Below are positions 29,672 through 38,788 of a stretch of 60,247 nucleotides of DNA, piece by piece. The stretch covers positions 1 through 60,247 of the forward strand of contig CBIHON010000032.1 of the NCBI GenBank assembly GCA_966211965.1, read 5' to 3'. Made by a program: the position numbers and the translations under genes. The notes beneath the pieces are model-generated. The model saw nothing but the letters and a program-made list of their open reading frames with translations. It did not search any database and was not told where the DNA came from. Source of the stretch: CBIHON01 sp966211965. GTDB taxonomy: Bacteria; Pseudomonadota; Gammaproteobacteria; Burkholderiales; Burkholderiaceae_D. The stretch's first letter is position 1; each line of letters opens with the position of its first letter.

Positions 29672-31552
29672 ATGATGACTGATTTCGGAAGCATGATTTT
29701 GAACGAGACGCCTGATGCGGTCATCGTCACCACTTTGCAAGGCATCATCCTCCACTGGGCCAAGGGAGCTGAGTCTACTTTCGGTTACAGAAGCGATGAA
29801 GCGACCGGGCACTTCCTCTATGACCTCATTGTTCCGTCAGACCGCATCGAGGAAGAACAAAAAATTTTGCAGGAAATCAAGAAAACCGGTTTTTGCAGCT
29901 ATGAATCATTACGCTGGAAAAAAGATGGCTCATTGGTGTATGTCGATATTTCGTGCAAGCTGATTTGCGATGCGGAAGAAAAGCATGAATTCATTCTGTT
30001 CAGCAAAAAGGACGTGACACACCTGAAAGCGCTGCGCGATGCGAAATGGATCGAAGCGAAATTCAGGGATCTGCTGGAGTCGACGCCGGATGGCATCATC
30101 ATGGCCAACTCGATGGGCCGCATTGTGCTGGCCAATACGATGGCCGAAAATCTGTTCGGATATGAACCCGGCGAATTGCGCGGCCAGTTGATTGAAATTT
30201 TGCTGCCGCAACGATTTCGCGGAGGACATGTCAAGCATCGCTCGAGTTATTTTTCCCAGCCGCGCACGCGCGCGATGGGGGCGGGGCTGGAATTATTCGG
30301 CTTGCGCAAGGACAATGTCGAATTCCCGATCGAAATCAGCTTGAGTCCGATCGAAACGGAAGAGGGACCCTTGGTCATGAGTGCGATTCGCGACATCAGC
30401 GAACGCAAAAAGGCAGAGAGAAAGTTCCGCGGTTTGCTGGAGTCTGCGCCGGACGCGATCGTGATCGTCAACCAGCAAGGAGAGATCGTACTGGTCAATT
30501 CTCAAACCGAAAGAGTGTTCGGTTATCTGCGTGAAGAATTGCTGGGAAAGAAGGTCGATGTCCTGGTGCCCGGACGTTTCCAGAACCACCATCCTGTCCA
30601 TCGGGACGGCTTTTTCGCGGAACCGCGCACGCGAGCGATGGGCGCCGGATTGGAACTCTACGGCTTGCGCAAGGACGGCTCGGAATTCCCGGTCGAAATC
30701 AGCTTGAGTCCGCTGGAAACGGAAGAAGGCATGCTGGTTTCCAGCGCTATCCGCGACATCACCGAACGCAAGCGCATCGAGCATACCCTGCAGGAAAAAA
30801 ACATCGAACTGGAAAAAGCCAATCTGGCCAAGGATCGCTTTCTTGCAAGCATGTCGCACGAATTGCGCACGCCGCTGAACGCAATCATCGGCTTTACCGG
30901 CACGCTGTTGATGCGGCTGCCGGGCCCGCTTACCGCCGAACAGGACAAGCAGCTGAAAACCGTCCAATCCAGCGCCCGCCATCTGCTGTCGCTGATCAAC
31001 GATCTGCTCGACTTGGCCAAGATCGAGTCCGGCAAGGTGGAGATGAATCTTGAAACCCTTGTCTGCCAGCGCGTAGTCGGCGAGGTCGCCGAAACAATGG
31101 GGCCGCTGGCAAGGCAAAAAGGACTGGAATTCAAGCTTGAGTTGCCTGAGGATGACGTCGTCATTGAGACTGATCGCCGCGCCCTCAGTCAAATCATTTT
31201 CAACCTCGTCAACAACGCGATCAAATTTACCGAGAAAGGCGAAGTACGGATTGAAATGACCAAGTACGACAACGACGGGCACAGAGTGATGGCGATCCAT
31301 GTCAAAGATACCGGCGTAGGCATCAAGTTCGATGACCAAACCAAGCTGTTCCAGGCGTTCAGCCAACTCGATTCCACGTCGACGCGCCGTTTCGAAGGCA
31401 CCGGGCTCGGACTGTACCTGAGCCAAAAACTCGCCGCGCTGTTGAACGGCGGGCTGTATTTTGAAAGCGAGTACGGATGCGGCAGCACTTTCACACTGGA
31501 ACTGGAGATCGCCCAGCAACGCGAAGCGACCTTGCATGGTGATATTGCTTAG
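29672..31552 (+). CDS. multi-PAS sensor histidine kinase
   Basis: A soluble kinase of about 626 residues. Three PAS domains come first (starts near SMILNETPDAVIVT, LLESTPDGIIMA and LLESAPDAIVIVN); PAS 2 and 3 are close duplicates, both containing FFxxPRTRAMGAGLEL-type and EFPxEISLSPxETEEG stretches. A HisKA domain follows with SHELRTPLNAIIGFTGTL, then a HATPase with NLVNNAIKFTEKGEV, DTGVGIKFDD and FEGTGLGLYLSQK. No membrane segment is seen, so it senses an internal signal. The start could be either of two adjacent ATGs; neither has a good RBS. The next genes, a receiver and a REC-GGDEF-EAL protein, are likely targets. Confidence 0.9.
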   Translation: MMTDFGSMILNETPDAVIVTTLQGIILHWAKGAESTFGYRSDEATGHFLYDLIVPSDRIEEEQKILQEIKKTGFCSYESLRWKKDGSLVYVDISCKLICDAEEKHEFILFSKKDVTHLKALRDAKWIEAKFRDLLESTPDGIIMANSMGRIVLANTMAENLFGYEPGELRGQLIEILLPQRFRGGHVKHRSSYFSQPRTRAMGAGLELFGLRKDNVEFPIEISLSPIETEEGPLVMSAIRDISERKKAERKFRGLLESAPDAIVIVNQQGEIVLVNSQTERVFGYLREELLGKKVDVLVPGRFQNHHPVHRDGFFAEPRTRAMGAGLELYGLRKDGSEFPVEISLSPLETEEGMLVSSAIRDITERKRIEHTLQEKNIELEKANLAKDRFLASMSHELRTPLNAIIGFTGTLLMRLPGPLTAEQDKQLKTVQSSARHLLSLINDLLDLAKIESGKVEMNLETLVCQRVVGEVAETMGPLARQKGLEFKLELPEDDVVIETDRRALSQIIFNLVNNAIKFTEKGEVRIEMTKYDNDGHRVMAIHVKDTGVGIKFDDQTKLFQAFSQLDSTSTRRFEGTGLGLYLSQKLAALLNGGLYFESEYGCGSTFTLELEIAQQREATLHGDIA

Positions 31553-31578
31553 AGGCTGTTATGGACTCACACGAACTC

Positions 31579-31651
31579 TAGCAGGCTGTTGAAAAACTAC
31601 CGCGCGGACCGAGCTCGAGGTCTGCTCGCTACGTTTTTCAACAGCCTGCTA
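31579..31651. repeat. dispersed repeat, family B, copy 2
   Basis: Perfect 19-bp terminal inverted repeats (TAGCAGGCTGTTGAAAAAC and its complement at 31633-31651) enclose a 35-base centre. The left 45 bases match copy 1 at 24701. It lies between the kinase gene and the receiver gene. Confidence 0.85.
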
Positions 31652-31707
31652 GAACCTGGAAAAGCAAGGCGAGTTACGTTCCCGCTGACGGAACGGGAGA
31701 GAAGTCA

Positions 31708-32211
31708 ATGCCGGCTCGCATTTTGATTATCGAGGACAACCCCACCAACATGGAGTTGATGGTTTATCTTCTGAATGCTTTCGGGCACACGCCGTTGCCG
31801 GCCTATGACGGCGAGGAAGGCGTGAAGGCCGCGCGGACGCAACAGCCCGAGTTGATTCTCTGCGACGTTCACTTGCCGAAGCTGGACGGTTACGCGACCG
31901 TGCATTACCTCAAGAACGACCAAGCGCTGGCCAGGATTCCCATAATTGCCGTGACGGCGCTATCGATGGTCGGCGATCGAGAAAAGCTGCTGAGTGCCGG
32001 ATTTGACGGCTACATCGGCAAGCCGATCGATCCGGAAATCTTCGTTGGCCAAGTCGAGAAATTTCTACGCACGGATTTGCAGGCCGCGGACGCGCCTTGC
32101 ATTGCAGAGGATGTTGTCGATCCCCCCAAGCCCGATCCTCCCCCCCTCAAGGCTTGCCTAGGCGAATGCAAAAGAAGAGAGCAAGATGGCTACCATACTG
32201 ATCGTCGATGA
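31708..32211 (+). CDS. single-domain response regulator
   Basis: A receiver protein of 167 residues: RILIIEDNPTNMELMVYLLN, phosphoacceptor Asp in LILCDVHLPKLDGYATVHYL, and Lys in GYIGKPIDPEIF. After about residue 125 comes only a Pro-rich, acidic tail with no output domain. The sequence type (DivK/CheY-like with MVYLLN) is common in phosphorelays after hybrid kinases. Its end overlaps the start of the next gene by 26 bases, so the two are translated together. It presumably takes phosphate from the upstream PAS kinase. Confidence 0.88.
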   Translation: MPARILIIEDNPTNMELMVYLLNAFGHTPLPAYDGEEGVKAARTQQPELILCDVHLPKLDGYATVHYLKNDQALARIPIIAVTALSMVGDREKLLSAGFDGYIGKPIDPEIFVGQVEKFLRTDLQAADAPCIAEDVVDPPKPDPPPLKACLGECKRREQDGYHTDRR

Positions 32212-34630
32212 CCATGTGTTGAACCGCGAGTTTCTGTTGGCCTTGCTCAGTTACGGCGGCCATCGCCTGCTGGCAGCCAGGGATGGGGCCGAAGGCTACA
32301 GGTTGGCGCACGCCGAATACCCGGACCTCATCATCGCAGACATTTTGATGCCTAAAATGAACGGCTATGAATTTGTCACGCATATTCACGCCGATCCGGC
32401 GCTTGCGAGCATACCGATCATTTTTTATACTGCGGCCTTCCGCGAACGCGAGGCCGAAGTCATGGCGCTGACGTGCGGCGTCCGCTGGGTTTTGCCCAAG
32501 CCTTCGGAACCCGAGATCATTTTGCAAACGGTGCAAGAAGCGCTACGGTTGCCGGCAACAACCCGCGTGCCCGTACCTTCGTTGCCGTCCGTCTTGCCGC
32601 CCAAGGGAAGACCGCTATCCGTCATGGATCGCCATCTCACCGCCTACCTGGAAGAGATCGAAACCAGCAGTGACCTGCTGTCTGAAATCGCACGTAACGA
32701 CGCCGCTTGCAAGCGGCAAGAATTGGAACACCTGACGCAGAGGCTGTCCCACTCGCTGTCCAGTCTTCAGGCGGTGAGCTTGCGCCTGACTGCGCTGATC
32801 GATTTGGGTATCGAACTTGCTTCGGAGCGTGATTCCACCGATCTGATGGCTGCCGGCTGTCGAATCGCACAACACATCTGCGTGGCCAGATACGCCGTGA
32901 TCGGCATCCTTGACGATGACGGACGCCGGTTGCGTGATTGCGTGACGCGGGGATTCGACGATGAGGCGGCGGCCGGGCTCGATGTCTCGCTTTCCTTCAG
33001 CTGCCTGCTGCATTCCTTGGCCGAGGCGCGCAGCCCGCGGCGGATGTGCAATGCCGGCGGCGACCCGCAAAGCATCGGGCTACCGGCATCTCATCCGCCG
33101 GTTCACTCCTTTCTGGGTGTCGCCATTGCATCGAGCGAGCGCACGTATGGCTGGCTGTACTTGGCCGACAAACTCGGTGCAGAGGAATTTGGCGAAATCG
33201 ATGAGCGCTCTGCCGTTACCGTGGCGGCACAACTCGCGGTGGCGTACGAAAATCTGGTGTTGTTCGAAAAAATCCGGCAACAACATGAACAATTACTTAA
33301 TGAAATGGAAGAACGCAAAAGATATCAGGCGCGCATCGAATATTTGGCGAACCACGACCCCTTGACCGATTTAGCGAACCGCAACCTGCTGGGCGACCGG
33401 ATCAAGCAGGCGATGCTTCAGACGCGCCGCACGGGCGGCATGCTGGCTTTGTTGTTTCTCGACCTGGATCGTTTCAAGGAAATCAACGACAGCTTCGGCT
33501 ATGCATACGGTGACGCGTTGCTCAAGGCCACGGCGGATCGGTTGTGCAAGATCATGCGCGCCGGCGATACCGTAGCGCGCCAGGGCGGCGACGAATTCAT
33601 CATCCTGCTGACCAATCTGGAGAATTTGCAGGACGTCATCAATGTCGCCAACAAGATCATCAATGGATTCTCGCAGCCGTTTCTCATTGAAAACCGTCCT
33701 TTGTATATGAGCGCCAGCATCGGTGCGACGGTGTATCCGGATGACAGCGACGACCTGCAGACCCTGCTGCAAAACGCCGATACCGCCATGTATCGTGCCA
33801 AGGCTGAACAGAGCAGCAAGTTCCGGTTTTATTCACGCGACATGAGTGCGCGCGCGCTGGAGCGCGCCGCCCTCGAAAGCGCCTTGCGGCGGGCGATCGA
33901 GCGTGAAGAATTCGAACTGTTCTATCAACCCAAGGTATGCATAGACGATGGACAGATCTGCGGCGCCGAGGCGCTGATTCGCTGGCATCATCCCGAGGCG
34001 GGCATGATCCCGCCAATCCGCTTCATTCCGCTGGCAGAGGAAACCGGCCTCATCGTGCCGATCGGCGAGTGGGTGTCGCGAACCGCCTGTCTCCAGAACA
34101 AGGCCTGGCAGGCAGCGGGCTTGCCGAAGGTCTGCGTGGCTGTCAACCTGTCGGCGCGCCAGTTCAGGCACGCGCAGCTGGTCCCCTCGTTGGCCAGTGC
34201 GCTGCAGGACTCGGGGCTGGACGCGCGGTTTCTCGAACTGGAACTGACCGAGAGTCTGGTGATGAACAACGCCGAGCAGTTTGTCGCGAAGCTGCATGAC
34301 TTGAAGGCGATGGGAATACGCCTTTCCATCGACGATTTCGGCACAGGCTATTCAAGTCTTTGTTATTTGAAACGATTTCCGATCGATAGCCTCAAGATCG
34401 ATCAATCGTTCGTGCGCGACATCGTCACCGATCCGGATGACGCCGCCATCACGCGCTCGGTGATCTCGCTCGGACATAGCCTCAACCTGAAAGTCATCGC
34501 CGAAGGAGTCGAGACCGAGGCGCAAATGACCTATTTGCAAAGTCATCGTTGCGATGAAATGCAGGGCTATTACTTCAGCGAACCAGTGCCGGCACAGGAA
34601 TTCGCACGGATTCTGGGGCGGCGTCCGTAA
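32186..34630 (+). CDS. REC-GAF-GGDEF-EAL cyclic-di-GMP signalling protein
   Basis: A cytoplasmic protein of 814 residues. An N-terminal receiver (TILIVDDHVLNREFLLALLS, Asp in LIIADILMPKMNGYEF, Lys in WVLPKPSEP) is followed by a coiled linker and a GAF-like domain (about residues 190-350). The GGDEF domain has intact RQGGDEFIILL, and the EAL domain has EALIRWHHPE and SIDDFGTGYSSLCYLKRFPI. Both catalytic motifs look complete, so it could make and degrade cyclic di-GMP, with direction set by phosphorylation or GAF ligand. The ATG is preceded by AGAGAGCAAG inside the preceding gene. Confidence 0.9.
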   Translation: MATILIVDDHVLNREFLLALLSYGGHRLLAARDGAEGYRLAHAEYPDLIIADILMPKMNGYEFVTHIHADPALASIPIIFYTAAFREREAEVMALTCGVRWVLPKPSEPEIILQTVQEALRLPATTRVPVPSLPSVLPPKGRPLSVMDRHLTAYLEEIETSSDLLSEIARNDAACKRQELEHLTQRLSHSLSSLQAVSLRLTALIDLGIELASERDSTDLMAAGCRIAQHICVARYAVIGILDDDGRRLRDCVTRGFDDEAAAGLDVSLSFSCLLHSLAEARSPRRMCNAGGDPQSIGLPASHPPVHSFLGVAIASSERTYGWLYLADKLGAEEFGEIDERSAVTVAAQLAVAYENLVLFEKIRQQHEQLLNEMEERKRYQARIEYLANHDPLTDLANRNLLGDRIKQAMLQTRRTGGMLALLFLDLDRFKEINDSFGYAYGDALLKATADRLCKIMRAGDTVARQGGDEFIILLTNLENLQDVINVANKIINGFSQPFLIENRPLYMSASIGATVYPDDSDDLQTLLQNADTAMYRAKAEQSSKFRFYSRDMSARALERAALESALRRAIEREEFELFYQPKVCIDDGQICGAEALIRWHHPEAGMIPPIRFIPLAEETGLIVPIGEWVSRTACLQNKAWQAAGLPKVCVAVNLSARQFRHAQLVPSLASALQDSGLDARFLELELTESLVMNNAEQFVAKLHDLKAMGIRLSIDDFGTGYSSLCYLKRFPIDSLKIDQSFVRDIVTDPDDAAITRSVISLGHSLNLKVIAEGVETEAQMTYLQSHRCDEMQGYYFSEPVPAQEFARILGRRP

Positions 34631-34936
34631 GATTCCATGGAAGTCTCAGCAAGTCGCCGTTGTAAGCAGAAAAGGGAAAAACCTTCGAAGGCCTGGTCTG
34701 TCAAAAACATTCTTTATCGGCCATTTGTGTGGAATTGTGTGAAGTTGCGAAGGACGGCTGACAAGCGATCTTTGACCGCATGAACTTGACCGGCATTGAG
34801 AATTCTCAAGCCGTTCGGGTGCAATCCGCGTGAACCTTGATCCATTCCCGACAGACAAACGGCCGCAGACAGGATGCAGGATTCCGCACAGCTTTTGGCG
34901 GAACCGGCACCGCTTCCCGGCGTTAAGGAGCAAAAA
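34631..34936. other. intergenic region before the secretion operon, 306 bases
   Basis: No gene, repeat or hairpin is convincing here. It should hold the promoter for the PPIase-exporter-activator operon. I looked for TGGCAC-N5-TTGC and found none with correct spacing, so this operon may use a sigma-70-type promoter, perhaps near TTGACC at about 34770. Confidence 0.5.
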
Positions 34937-35689
34937 ATGACAGCGATTGTGCGCATCGATGATGAGGTCATCGGTACCGAGGATTTCATCAGGACCTTGA
35001 AGCTCGGCGGTCAATTCGAAGGACTCGTCGAGCAACTCGTGCGGGACAAGATCACGGTTCGCGCGGCAAAAAAACAAGGCATCCTCTTGGCGCCCGAAGA
35101 GATCCAGGAACGGGCCGACCAATTCCGCAGAGTCCAGGGCTTGCACCGCGCCGCCGACATGAACCACTACCTCGACACGCTCGGGGTCAGCCTGGATGAA
35201 TTCGAGTCTTTCATCACCGACAGCCTGTATCAGGAAAAGATGATGGCGCAGGTCTGCAGCGACCAGGCGGTCGAGCAATACTTCAAACTCCACTCTCCAA
35301 AATTCGACAGTATCGAAATCAGCCATATCGTTCTCGATTCGGAAGGCAAGGCGAAAGAAATGATGTCCCTTCTCACCGATGATCCGGACAGCTTCGCCGA
35401 GATGGCGCGGGAGCATTCGGTGGCCGATACGCGCGAGCAAGGAGGCGTCATCGGCAAGGTGTTGCGCGGCTCTCTCAAGAGCGATATCGAGGCCAGGGTA
35501 TTCAATGCGGCCGCCGGCGAATTGCTCGGACCGTTTCCATCGCCCGACCGCTCGCTTTACGAAATCTTCGCGGTGAATGCAAAACACCCGGCCGCGCTCG
35601 ACGAGGAAACGGCGGCCGAGGTACGCCGCCTGCTGCGTGAAGAATGGCTGCAGGCGCGGGCGCAGGAACACATCATCGAGGCGCGTTAG
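34937..35689 (+). CDS. PpiC/parvulin-type peptidyl-prolyl isomerase of the exporter operon
   Basis: A protein of 250 residues. The first 120 residues are helical and resemble the SurA/PrsA chaperone region; the parvulin domain follows with IEISHIVLDSEGKAKEMMSL, FAEMAREHSVADTREQGGVI and VFNAAAGELLGPFPSP. No signal peptide or membrane segment is visible, so it would act in the cytoplasm on substrates before export. The ATG follows AAGGAG at 7 bases. It sits 39 bases before the C39 exporter gene; PpiC-like proteins often accompany peptide exporters in proteobacteria. Role as a leader-peptide chaperone is inferred. Confidence 0.82.
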   Translation: MTAIVRIDDEVIGTEDFIRTLKLGGQFEGLVEQLVRDKITVRAAKKQGILLAPEEIQERADQFRRVQGLHRAADMNHYLDTLGVSLDEFESFITDSLYQEKMMAQVCSDQAVEQYFKLHSPKFDSIEISHIVLDSEGKAKEMMSLLTDDPDSFAEMAREHSVADTREQGGVIGKVLRGSLKSDIEARVFNAAAGELLGPFPSPDRSLYEIFAVNAKHPAALDEETAAEVRRLLREEWLQARAQEHIIEAR

Positions 35690-35728
35690 AAACGGTTTTA
35701 TTTCAGCTAGCTGAGCTTGCGCGACCCA

Positions 35729-38700
35729 ATGGATGTTTCGCCAAAATTGCAGTCCCTCGCCGACTTTCTATCGTCGGTGGAAATCCTCTCGCCCTTCAAA
35801 CCCAATGAGCTGGAACGATTGGCCGAACACGCCGAATCCCGTTTCTATTCGTTCGGCGACACCATCTGCAATGCCGGCGAAGCCGCGGACGGCATGTTCG
35901 TGGTCAAGGCCGGCTCGGTGCGCGTCTTTACCGAAGAGCATGGCAAGGAAATCAGCATGGGCGTGCGCAAGGCCGGCGAGGTCTTTGCCGAAATCGCAAT
36001 GTTGCGCGATTACCGGCACGAATCCTCGGCCCGCGCCTCGGTAAAGACCGAATTATTGTTCATCCCGCGCACCGCGATCGAGCCGGTCATTACAGGCAAC
36101 CCGGAAGCGCAGCAATTCGTGACGAGCTATGTCGCTATCAGTTCCGCCGGCGGATTCGTGGCCCGCCTGTTCGATCTGCGCGGCAAGGTGAACAAGGCTG
36201 AGCTGGAGGAATTTGTGCGCAGCGTCGGCGTCAAGCGTATTGCCGCCGGCAAGGAAATCCTGCGCCAGGATGCGCGCGATGACCGCAGGCTGTACGTGAT
36301 ACGCCAGGGACAAGTGCGCCTCCTGCGCACGGAGGATGAGACCGAGTATCCGCTTGCCGCATTAGGGCCAGGTGAAATCTTCGGTGAAAAGGCTTGCCTG
36401 GCGCGCCAGGAACAAATTGCCTCGGTGACGGCAACCACCGATGCCACGCTGTTGGTCATTCCGGAAAAAACCGTGCATTTCATCCTGGAGCGCAATCCGA
36501 AATTGCGCGAAGTATTGGAAGGGCGCATCCAGTTCGTCGAAAGGGAATTGCATCGGCAAAAGAAATTGGCGGAAAGACGCAAACGACCGGTCATTCTCGA
36601 TCTGCACTCGAAACCCGAACTCGGCGAGAAAGTCATCAAGCGCTTTGCGCTGGTCGAGCAAGCCGAAGAGATGGACTGCGGCGCCGCATGCCTGGCCATG
36701 CTGTGCAGGCATTACGGCATCCCCATGACCTTGGGCAAGCTGCGCGAACTGGCCAACGTCACCACGCAAGGCGCGACGCTGGACAGCTTGGCGCGCGCCG
36801 GCGAATCGCTCGGCTTCACCACGCGCGGCGTCCAGTGCACCTATGAAGCGCTGCAAGGGTTCGAATTGCCCTTCATCGTGCATTGGGAGGGTTACCACTA
36901 CGTCGTGGTGTACGGCGTGTCGAAACGGCAGGTGTGGGTAGCCGATCCGGCAGTCGGCTTCAGGAAAATGAGCGTCCAGGAATTCGAGCGCGGCTGGAGC
37001 GGCACCTGCCTGGTTTTCACGCCCGGCCAGGACATGGTGCAACTGGCGGCGGCGCGCTCGCCCTGGATCCGCTTCGCCGGCTATCTGAAACCGTACAAGA
37101 AGATACTCGGGCACCTGTTCCTGGCGACCTTCGTGATCCAGATGCTGGGCATCGTGCCGCCGTTGATCATCCAAAACATTTTGGACGGCGTGATCGTCCA
37201 CCAGAACATCAGTCTCCTGCATCTGCTCATATTGGGCTTGGTCATTTCCAGCTTCTTCAGCCAGTTGATGGCGACGATCCGGGCTTATCTTGCGAACTAC
37301 ATGGTGCGCAACCTGGACTTTTCGATGATGGCGCAATTTTTCAAGCATACGATGTCGCTGCCGTATTCGTTTTTTGCGAAACGGAAAACCGGCGACATCG
37401 TTGCGCGCTTCCAGGAAAACCAGACCATCCGCGCCTTCCTGACGGAATCGACGGTGACCACCATGCTCAATCTGCTGATGGTGTTCCTCTACTTCACGAT
37501 CATGTTTCTTTATAACGTGAAACTGACCGTGCTGCTGATCGCCTTCGTCATCCCGATCATGGCCCTGACCGTACTGGTGACGCCGAAAATAAAGGAATAC
37601 GCACGCGAAGTATTTACCACCTCAACCGATGCCAAGTCCTTCCTGATGGAAGCGCTCGGCGGTGTCGAAACCGTCAAGGGCATGGGCAGCGAACGGCCGG
37701 TGCGGCTGAAATGGGAAAAGAAATACGTCAAGGCGCTCGAGGTGCAATACCGGGCGCAGGCATTCAACATCTTGGTCGGACTCGCCAGCCAGTTGCTCAA
37801 TGCCGCCACCACGATCGGGATTCTCTGGATGGGCGCCAGCCTGGTGCTGGCCCATGAACTCTCGATCGGCCAGTTGATCGCATTCAATGCGCTGATGGGC
37901 AGCGTGCTTGCCCCCCTGATGGGCTTGGTCGGCTTGTGGAGCCGCCTGGCCGACGCCGGCGTAGCGATGGAACGCCTGGGCGACGTGCTCGACATGGAAC
38001 CGGAGCAAAAACCGGAAGACTTGCAATCGCGCGTCGTGCTGCCCGATTTGCAGGGCGCGATCCGGCTTGAAAACATCTATTTCCGCTACGGCGGCAACGA
38101 GACGCCGTATGTCCTCGAAAACATCAGCCTCGACATCAAGCCGGGCGAACTGGTCGCCATCGTCGGCCGCAGCGGCTCGGGAAAAACCACCCTGGCAAAA
38201 ATGCTGGTCGGCTTCTATACACCCACCGAAGGAAAGGTGATCGTCGACGGTTACGACATGAGCGTGATCGACAAGGATTGCTACCGGGCCCAGGTCGGCT
38301 ATGTCATGCAAAGCAATCTGCTGTTCTCCGGCACTATCGCGGAAAACATCGCCAGCGGCGAAGAAAGCCCGGACCGGCGCCGCATCGAAGAAGTCGCGAA
38401 GATGGCCGATGCCCATGCCTTCATCAGCAAGATGCCGGTCGGCTACGAACAAGTGGTGGGCGAACGCGGCGTCGGCCTGTCGGGCGGCCAGATTCAGCGC
38501 TTGTGCATCGCCCGCGCGCTGTATCACGACCCGCGCCTGCTGGTGTTCGACGAAGCGACATCGGCACTCGATACGCAGTCTGAGAGCAACATCATCGGCA
38601 ACATGCACGATATTCTCAAGGGCCGCACCGCCGTGATCATCGCGCACCGGCTCAGTACCATCATGCGTGCGGACAAGATCCTGGTGCTTTACGAAGGCGC

Positions 38701-38788
38701 GATCGTGGAGCAGGGCCGGCATGAGGAGCTGGTGAACCGGCGCGGCATGTATTATCAGTTGGTACAGAACCAGTTGAGCGCGGCATGA
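35729..38788 (+). CDS. peptidase-containing (C39) ABC exporter with two cNMP-binding-type domains
   Basis: An inner-membrane protein of about 1019 residues. Two cyclic-nucleotide-binding-type domains come first (about residues 20-145 and 150-270; for example GMFVVKAGSVRVFTEEHGKE and LYVIRQGQVRLLRTEDETEY). A C39 peptidase follows with oxyanion Gln and catalytic Cys in EQAEEMDCGAACLAML, His in WEGYHYVVVYGV and Asp in VADPAVG, all intact. Then come the six-helix transporter region and an ATPase with GRSGSGKTT and LSGGQIQRLCIARAL. Such exporters cut after a double glycine and export the cargo. Most lack cNMP domains, so gating by a nucleotide is possible. The ATG 12 bases inside the longest reading was preferred; an upstream TTG is the alternative. 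Confidence 0.93.
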   Translation: MDVSPKLQSLADFLSSVEILSPFKPNELERLAEHAESRFYSFGDTICNAGEAADGMFVVKAGSVRVFTEEHGKEISMGVRKAGEVFAEIAMLRDYRHESSARASVKTELLFIPRTAIEPVITGNPEAQQFVTSYVAISSAGGFVARLFDLRGKVNKAELEEFVRSVGVKRIAAGKEILRQDARDDRRLYVIRQGQVRLLRTEDETEYPLAALGPGEIFGEKACLARQEQIASVTATTDATLLVIPEKTVHFILERNPKLREVLEGRIQFVERELHRQKKLAERRKRPVILDLHSKPELGEKVIKRFALVEQAEEMDCGAACLAMLCRHYGIPMTLGKLRELANVTTQGATLDSLARAGESLGFTTRGVQCTYEALQGFELPFIVHWEGYHYVVVYGVSKRQVWVADPAVGFRKMSVQEFERGWSGTCLVFTPGQDMVQLAAARSPWIRFAGYLKPYKKILGHLFLATFVIQMLGIVPPLIIQNILDGVIVHQNISLLHLLILGLVISSFFSQLMATIRAYLANYMVRNLDFSMMAQFFKHTMSLPYSFFAKRKTGDIVARFQENQTIRAFLTESTVTTMLNLLMVFLYFTIMFLYNVKLTVLLIAFVIPIMALTVLVTPKIKEYAREVFTTSTDAKSFLMEALGGVETVKGMGSERPVRLKWEKKYVKALEVQYRAQAFNILVGLASQLLNAATTIGILWMGASLVLAHELSIGQLIAFNALMGSVLAPLMGLVGLWSRLADAGVAMERLGDVLDMEPEQKPEDLQSRVVLPDLQGAIRLENIYFRYGGNETPYVLENISLDIKPGELVAIVGRSGSGKTTLAKMLVGFYTPTEGKVIVDGYDMSVIDKDCYRAQVGYVMQSNLLFSGTIAENIASGEESPDRRRIEEVAKMADAHAFISKMPVGYEQVVGERGVGLSGGQIQRLCIARALYHDPRLLVFDEATSALDTQSESNIIGNMHDILKGRTAVIIAHRLSTIMRADKILVLYEGAIVEQGRHEELVNRRGMYYQLVQNQLSAA

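Noticed and set aside
34631..34936. Sigma-54 promoter for the exporter operon.
   Set aside because: No site with TGGCAC-like -24 and GG-N10-GC spacing was found; candidates had 8 or 14 bases between GG and GC.
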